This document shows positions 57,782-64,000 of a DNA stretch of 64,000 nt, one piece after another. Within the stretch, counting starts at the first letter, position 1. Every line of letters begins with the position of its first letter. The stretch comes from Rubrivivax sp. GTDB taxonomy: Bacteria; Pseudomonadota; Gammaproteobacteria; Burkholderiales; Burkholderiaceae_C. The stretch lies in contig JAIXYO010000065.1 of assembly GCA_027490215.1 (NCBI GenBank), positions 87,670 through 151,669 on the forward strand. The letters run 5' to 3'. Made by a program: the position numbers and the translations under genes. The notes beneath the pieces were generated by a model. It saw only the letters and a list, made by a program, of their open reading frames with translations, ran no database searches and was not told where the DNA came from.

Positions 57782-59470
57782 CTATCGCCGATCGTTTGCG
57801 ATCTGGCGGCAGAGCACGATCAGCGGCAACAAGCCCACGGCCACGATCGCGATCGTGGCCGTCGACGCTTCGGCCAGCCGTTCGTCTGATGCCAGCGTGT
57901 AGGCCTGGGTGGCGAGCGTGTCGAAGTTGAATGGGCGCATCACCAGTGTGGCGGGCAGTTCCTTCATCACATCGATGAAAACCAGCAGCCCGGCAGTCAG
58001 CAGACCACGCCGCATCAGCGGCAGGTGCACGAGGCGCAGCGTTCGAACCGGTGACAGGCCCAGGCTGCGAGCCGCGTCATCCATGTGGGGTGTGACGCGG
58101 TAGAGCGTCGAATCGACCGTCTGCAGTGCGGCGGTCATGAAGCGCACCAGGCAGGCGAACACCAGCGCGGCAATGGTCCCGGTGAAGAGCAGTCCCGTTT
58201 GCCAACCGAAGCTGGCTTGCAGCCATTGCGCCAATGCGTTGTCCAGCCGGGCCATCGGAATCAGCACGCCGACGGCGATCACCGACCCCGGCAGCGCGTA
58301 GCCGAGGCCGACCGCCCAATGCGCCGATCGGGTCAGCGGCAGAGGCTCCAGCCGTCTGGCGTAGGCGACGAGCAGTGCGAGCACCACGGCGAGAAGGGCG
58401 GTCAGGCCAGACACCAGAACGCTGTTGCGGGCCAGCGTCCAGAAGCGGGCCCCGAACTGCGCGTCCCCTTCGGTCATGGCCATGTGCAGCAGCACACCGC
58501 CAGGCAGCACGAAGCCGATCAGGATGGGCAACGCGCACAGTGCGACCGCTACCGCGGCCTGCAGACCGGTGAGCGGCGCGCCGCGGGTCGGCTGGCGGCG
58601 CAGCCCGCTGCCGTGAAAGCGGGCGGTACCGCGCGACTGACGCTCCAGCGCCAGCAGCAGCACGACGAAGCCGAGCAGGCACATCGCCAATTGCGCGGCA
58701 GCCACCCGGTCGCCCAGTGAGAACCAGGCCCGGTAGATGCCGGTGGTGAAGGTCTGCACCGCAAAGTAGGACACCGTGCCGTAGTCGGCCAGCGTTTCCA
58801 TCAACACCAAGGCCATGCCTGCGGCCACCGCGGGCCGTGCCATGGGCAGGGATATGCGCAGAAAGCTCTGCCACGGCGACAGCCCCAGCGAGCGGCCTGC
58901 CTCCATGACGGCGACGCCGCGTTCCATGAACGCCGAGCGCGCCAGCATGAACACGTAGGGGTACAACACAAAGGTGAACATCACCACCGCGCCACCCAGC
59001 GTGCGCACGTCGGGGAATGAGTAATCAGCGCGCGTCCAGCCCATCGTCGCGCGCAGCCAGCTTTGCAGCGGGCCAGCGAACTGCAGCAGATCGGTGTAGG
59101 CGTAGGCCATCACATAGGCCGGCATCGCCAGGGGCAGCACCAGCGCCCATTCGAAGCTGCGGCGCAGCGGGAAATCGAAATGCGTGACCAGCCAGGCCGT
59201 GCCCACGCCGACCAGCGCGGCCAGGCTGCCGACGCCGACACACAGCCACAGCGTGGTGGTGATGTACTCCGGCAGCACCGTCGACACCAGGTGCGCCCAG
59301 GTGTCGCCAGTGCCAGTCGAAAACACATTCGTCGCCACCGACAGGATCGGCAGCGCGACGAACAGCGCCACCACGGCGGCAGCCACGCTCAGCCATCCGA
59401 TCTGACGTCGATGGGTCAGGCTCGCGGCATCGAGGGACGATGGTGGAGGGGAGGCGGAGGCGGCGGTCAT
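57782..59470 (-). CDS. fbpB: Ferric-iron ABC transporter, permease (duplicated domain)
   Basis: A 562-residue inner-membrane permease made of two related halves, each with about six helices. The cytoplasmic EAA loops are EAGRSLGLSPWQSFLRISLP in the first half and DDAARSLGLSPVRTLRLVHLP in the second, which contact the ATPase FbpC. This architecture is typical of FbpB/AfuB-type Fe(III) permeases. It is on the minus strand, convergent with fbpA and divergent from fbpC, so the three subunits cannot share one transcript. Confidence 0.92.
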   Translation of the reverse strand: MTAASASPPPSSLDAASLTHRRQIGWLSVAAAVVALFVALPILSVATNVFSTGTGDTWAHLVSTVLPEYITTTLWLCVGVGSLAALVGVGTAWLVTHFDFPLRRSFEWALVLPLAMPAYVMAYAYTDLLQFAGPLQSWLRATMGWTRADYSFPDVRTLGGAVVMFTFVLYPYVFMLARSAFMERGVAVMEAGRSLGLSPWQSFLRISLPMARPAVAAGMALVLMETLADYGTVSYFAVQTFTTGIYRAWFSLGDRVAAAQLAMCLLGFVVLLLALERQSRGTARFHGSGLRRQPTRGAPLTGLQAAVAVALCALPILIGFVLPGGVLLHMAMTEGDAQFGARFWTLARNSVLVSGLTALLAVVLALLVAYARRLEPLPLTRSAHWAVGLGYALPGSVIAVGVLIPMARLDNALAQWLQASFGWQTGLLFTGTIAALVFACLVRFMTAALQTVDSTLYRVTPHMDDAARSLGLSPVRTLRLVHLPLMRRGLLTAGLLVFIDVMKELPATLVMRPFNFDTLATQAYTLASDERLAEASTATIAIVAVGLLPLIVLCRQIANDRR

Positions 59471-59498
59471 GCGGGGGATATCATCGCGGCGCGTCGTG

Positions 59499-59520
59499 AA
59501 CGCGATTGATTCTCAGACAG
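59499..59520. promoter_or_regulatory. Weak candidate Fur box between fbpB and fbpC
   Basis: The complement reads CTGAGAATCAATCG, which keeps the TGAGAATCA core seen in Fur sites; about 10 of 19 positions match the consensus. It sits in the 104-bp divergent gap and could serve both fbpB and fbpC. The match is weaker than the fbpA site. Confidence 0.3.
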
Positions 59521-59574
59521 TGTACGACCCGTGTGGACGGCGACGCGCCTGCATGCCACCGACCAGCCCCAACG

Positions 59575-60654
59575 ATGACCACCCCGACTCCCGTCCCTGT
59601 CCTGAGCCTGAACGGCGTGCGTCATGCCTACGGTGCGCGAGCCACCGTCGATGGACTGGATCTGGCACTGTCCACTGGCAGCATCTGCTGTCTGCTGGGA
59701 CCCTCGGGCTGCGGCAAGACAACGGTGCTGCGCTGCATCGGCGGCTTTGAGCCGCTGGCCGGTGGCGACATCCGCATCGCGGGCGAGGTGGTCAGCGGGC
59801 CGGGCCGGCATCTGCCACCCGAGCAGCGTCGCATCGGCATGGTGTTTCAGGACTACGCGCTGTTCCCGCACTTGAGCATCGAGCGCAATGTCGCTTTTGG
59901 AACGCATGGCAGCGCTGAAGACCAAGCGCGCGTGGATCGTCTGCTCGACATGGTCGGCTTGAAGTCACACGCGCAGCGCTACCCCCACGAGCTGTCCGGC
60001 GGACAGCAGCAACGTGTGGCGCTGGCTCGTGCGCTGGCGCCACAGCCGCGACTGTTGCTGATGGATGAGCCGTTCTCGAACCTCGATGTCGATTTGCGCG
60101 AACAACTCGCGACAGAAGTGCGCGAGATCCTCAAGGCCACACACACCACCGCAGTGTTCGTCACCCACGATCAGAACGAGGCCTTCGCGATGGCCGACGA
60201 GATCGCGGTGATGTCCGACGGCCGCATTCAGCAGATCGACACCGCCTACAACCTCTACCACAGCCCGGCCAGTCGATTCGTCGCCGACTTCATCGGTCAG
60301 GGCGTGTTTGTGCGCGGCACGGTGATCGCCGAGCGGCAACTCCTGATCGAGATCGGAGCGGTCTCGGCCCTCGAGGACATCCGCTATGCCTCCGACGGAA
60401 GACCGTGCCCCACCGGCAGCCAGATCGATGTGCTGCTGCGCCCCGACGACGTGGTGCACGACGACACCAGCTCCGCACAGGGCATCGTGCGGCACAAGGC
60501 ATTCAGGGGTGCGCAGATCCTGTACACGCTCGAGCTGGCAAGTGGCACCCGCGTGCTGTCGATGGTGCCGTCGCACCACAACCACCGCCTCGGCGAGGCC
60601 ATCGGCATCCGCCTCGACCTGGACCACCTGATCGCTTTTCCGGCGGCGGCTTGA
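59575..60654 (+). CDS. fbpC: Ferric-iron ABC transporter, ATP-binding protein
   Basis: A 359-residue ATPase that powers the FbpB permease. Walker A is GPSGCGKT (residues 42-49), the signature LSGGQQQR, Walker B LLLMDEPFSNLD, and the switch His is in VFVTHDQNEAF. A C-terminal TOBE-like domain (about residues 240-355, RPDDVVHDDTS and HHNHRLGEAIGIRL) may sense regulators. ATG 59575 (MTTPTPVPVLSLNG) is chosen over a longer in-frame start. It ends 50 bp before element copy C and converges with ureC. Confidence 0.95.
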   Translation: MTTPTPVPVLSLNGVRHAYGARATVDGLDLALSTGSICCLLGPSGCGKTTVLRCIGGFEPLAGGDIRIAGEVVSGPGRHLPPEQRRIGMVFQDYALFPHLSIERNVAFGTHGSAEDQARVDRLLDMVGLKSHAQRYPHELSGGQQQRVALARALAPQPRLLLMDEPFSNLDVDLREQLATEVREILKATHTTAVFVTHDQNEAFAMADEIAVMSDGRIQQIDTAYNLYHSPASRFVADFIGQGVFVRGTVIAERQLLIEIGAVSALEDIRYASDGRPCPTGSQIDVLLRPDDVVHDDTSSAQGIVRHKAFRGAQILYTLELASGTRVLSMVPSHHNHRLGEAIGIRLDLDHLIAFPAAA

Positions 60655-60703
60655 AATCGTGTGTTGGCATGCAAGCGTCGTTGCGCGCAACCTTTCGCGC
60701 GAT

Positions 60704-61021
60704 GCTGTCGAGGGCGCGGGGTAACCGGCTCCGCTCATGTCACCCGGGCCGGCTCACCGCTCAGGGGCTTCGAGTCGAGTTGATCCGGCCCTCCTTCTTT
60801 ACTTCGCTGCGCCGGTCACCCCACGCCCTCGACAGCCGGCACTTTGGTTGAACACCAAGGAATTCAAGCTCCGACTGCTTCGGTGGTTGGGAGAGCGCTG
60901 CGGTGGGCCGCTGTGTGGAGTGAAGTAAAGGAGGAGGGCCGGCGGAGATCGACCCGAAGCGAACTGATGGTGAACCGGCCCGGGGGACATGAACGCAACA
61001 CAGCGGCCCGGCGCAGTGCTC
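60704..61021 (+). repeat. Compound palindromic element, copy C (units X + Y)
   Basis: Intact 318-bp copy, same orientation as A: unit X at 60704-60836 (133 bp), spacer 60837-60892 (56 nt), unit Y at 60893-61021 (129 bp). X arms begin GCTGTCGAGGG and end CCCTCGACAGC. Y arms (60893-60916 with 60998-61021) form a ~24-bp stem with one mismatch. Inside Y the order is GAAGTAAAGGAGGAGGGCC, variable loop, then CCGGCCCGGGGGACATGAACG; X carries the same core reversed. It occupies most of the 406-bp fbpC-ureC gap, with 49 and 39 bp of featureless flank. Confidence 0.9.
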
Positions 61022-61060
61022 CCGCGCTGCCCTCACCCGACTCCGATGAATTGTGTGGAA

Positions 61061-62788
<1,728 letters not shown>

Positions 62789-62836
62789 GGGTTTCCTGCG
62801 AAATCGTGTGGGGAGATGGCGTTCAGAGCAGGCCGC

Positions 62837-63142
62837 TCAGAGCGCGCCCTGAACCTGCGCTCGGAAGCCGTAGACCTGACGGTCACCAGCGAAATCGACC
62901 AGTTCGACCGTGCGCTGCTGGCCGGGCTCGAAACGCACCGCGGTGCCCGAGGCGATGTTCAGCCGCATGCCGCGTGCTGCTGCCCGGTCGAACACCAGCG
63001 CGCCGTTGGTCTCGGCGAAGTGGTAGTGCGAGCCGACCTGTATCGGCCGATCGCCGCTGTTCTCGACCACGCGGGTGATGGTGCGGCGACCGACGTTGAG
63101 TTGGTGGTCGGGGCCGTCGCAGAGAAGTTCGCCTGGAATCAT
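62837..63142 (-). CDS. ureB: Urease beta subunit
   Basis: A 101-residue structural subunit of urease. Typical segments are [40 protein letters not shown] and [22 protein letters not shown], ending with [12 protein letters not shown]. It lies 48 bp upstream of ureC and 24 bp after hupE/ureJ on the minus strand, so co-transcription is likely. Confidence 0.97.
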   Translation of the reverse strand: MIPGELLCDGPDHQLNVGRRTITRVVENSGDRPIQVGSHYHFAETNGALVFDRAAARGMRLNIASGTAVRFEPGQQRTVELVDFAGDRQVYGFRAQVQGAL

Positions 63143-63166
63143 GGAAGTGGCTCCGTCTTCGTGGGG

Positions 63167-63778
63167 TCAGGCCCAGCCGCCCAGCAGCGCCACGCCGAAT
63201 ACTGCGACGCCGCCGCCCACCAGTCGCGGCAACCACGCCTGGCGTTCACGCAGAGCGAGGCCCAGAACCAGGCCTGCGGAGTGCAGAACGACGGTGGCCA
63301 CCACCATGCCGATCAGGGCTCCCGTACCGCCGCCTGCCGAACTGCCCAGTTCGATGCCGTGGGCCACGCCGTGGAAGAGCGCGAAGAAACCGACCAGCGC
63401 TGCCGCGAACAGGCCCGGCAGGGCGAGCCGCAGGCAGGCCAGCAGACCTACCAGCAGCACCGAGGCCGCAATCATGGATTCCACCGCCGGCATGGCACTG
63501 CCGTTCCAGCCCAGCAGCGCACCCACGAGAAGCATGGAGGCGAAACCGAACGGCGCCCAGAGCAGGCTGCGATTCACTGCGCGCGCGGACAGCGCACTCC
63601 ACAGGCCGACGCCCAGCATCGCTGCGAGGTGATCGAGTCCGGTGATGGGGTGCAGGAATCCGGTGATGAAGCCATGGTGGCTCCCGGCATCTACTCCGGT
63701 GTGGGCTCCGGCGCCGCTGGCGACGAACAGGCTCATCAGCGCAATGGCGGGCAGCGAGAGCAGTCTGGGACGGGACAT
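63167..63778 (-). CDS. ureJ: HupE/UreJ family nickel permease
   Basis: A 203-residue inner-membrane protein with a signal-like N-terminus (MSRPRLLSLPAIALMSLFVASGAGA) and six hydrophobic helices. The family motif HPITGLDHLAAMLGVGLW contains the His/Asp residues tied to Ni transport, and FALFHGVAHGIEL carries the second His pair. ATG 63778 follows GAGGAG; a longer in-frame start at 63847 is less likely. Lying between ureA and ureB it probably feeds nickel to urease. hupE would be an equally valid name. Confidence 0.9.
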   Translation of the reverse strand: MSRPRLLSLPAIALMSLFVASGAGAHTGVDAGSHHGFITGFLHPITGLDHLAAMLGVGLWSALSARAVNRSLLWAPFGFASMLLVGALLGWNGSAMPAVESMIAASVLLVGLLACLRLALPGLFAAALVGFFALFHGVAHGIELGSSAGGGTGALIGMVVATVVLHSAGLVLGLALRERQAWLPRLVGGGVAVFGVALLGGWA

Positions 63779-63882
63779 TGAGGGCTCCTCGAGTGATGCG
63801 GTTGGCGGAAATTCAGGGTCTGTGGGATGTGAAGCGGATGTAGTCATTCCGACTGTCTGGAGACTGGAGCGTGGGTATGCCG

Positions 63883-64000
63883 TCAGGTGATCGGTTGGTG
63901 CACGGTCACCAGCTTGGTGCCGTCGGGGAAGGTGGCTTCCATCTGGATCTCGGGGATCAGTTCGGCCACGCCGTCCATCACATCGGCGCGCGTGAGCACC
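63883..64000 (-). CDS. ureA: Urease gamma subunit, C-terminal part (runs off window)
   Basis: The last 38 residues are visible: the frame read on the minus strand gives [18 protein letters not shown], then [20 protein letters not shown] and TGA at 63885-63883. This is the standard UreA C-terminus with the [13 protein letters not shown] block. The N-terminal ~60 residues lie beyond position 64000. It precedes hupE/ureJ by 104 bp. Confidence 0.93.
   Translation of the reverse strand, partial: VLTRADVMDGVAELIPEIQMEATFPDGTKLVTVHQPIT

Overview
The window is a GC-rich chromosomal segment of a betaproteobacterium, most likely in the order Burkholderiales. This is inferred from gene order: yceD-rpmF-plsX-fabHDG-acpP-fabF, rpoE-rseA-rseB-mucD, lepA-lepB-DUF4845-rnc-era-recO-pdxJ-acpS-nagZ, and rluC-HAD-Rieske-S49 peptidase divergent from rne. 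I cannot name the genus from the sequence alone. No tRNA, rRNA, CRISPR array, prophage or transposase gene was seen.

Layout. (1) 1-7269: housekeeping genes (partial DUF3429 membrane protein, nei, M61 peptidase, DUF3108 protein, enoyl-CoA hydratase; lysS on the minus strand). (2) 7443-23259: a surface-polysaccharide locus. The plus-strand block has a hexapeptide acetyltransferase, three class I methyltransferases, a flippase, three glycosyltransferases, a DegT aminotransferase, a phosphoglycosyl transferase and a WbpM/CapD-type dehydratase, mostly joined by ATGA/GTGA stop-start overlaps. The minus-strand block is rfbB-rfbD-rfbA-rfbC (dTDP-L-rhamnose) plus a WecA-like initiating transferase. 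No Wzy-type polymerase was seen. (3) 23380-26323: rhlE-type helicase, an RsmI-like methyltransferase and maf. (4) 26390-33024: ribosomal protein L32 and type II fatty-acid synthesis. (5) 33042-37525: sigma-E envelope stress module. (6) 37970-46165: translation, secretion and RNA-processing operon. (7) 46232-54004: rne, rluC, HAD phosphatase, Rieske protein, S49 peptidase and psd. (8) 54384-64000: urease genes on the minus strand (ureA partial, hupE/ureJ, ureB, ureC, then ureE, ureF, ureG), split by a ferric-iron ABC transporter whose three genes are not co-directional.

The most unusual structure is a dispersed, non-coding, compound palindromic element of about 320 bp present three times (5245-5605, 54023-54342 inverted, 60704-61021). 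Each copy consists of two long hairpin units, X and Y, with different outer stems but the same inner core, joined by a spacer of 56-58 nt with conserved ends. Unit lengths are identical in the two intact copies (X 133, Y 129), and two stem positions show compensatory changes between copies. All three copies lie between convergent genes and fill the only convergent gaps in the window longer than 300 bp. I cannot match it to a named repeat family.

Other signals are a second short repeat (4279-4355 and 42924-42998), whose second copy abuts the start of recO and leaves it without an in-frame ATG; a predicted two-hairpin small RNA with terminator upstream of lepA (37788-37852) followed by a branched leader; a roughly 650-nt region upstream of rne; and candidate Fur boxes near the iron transporter genes.
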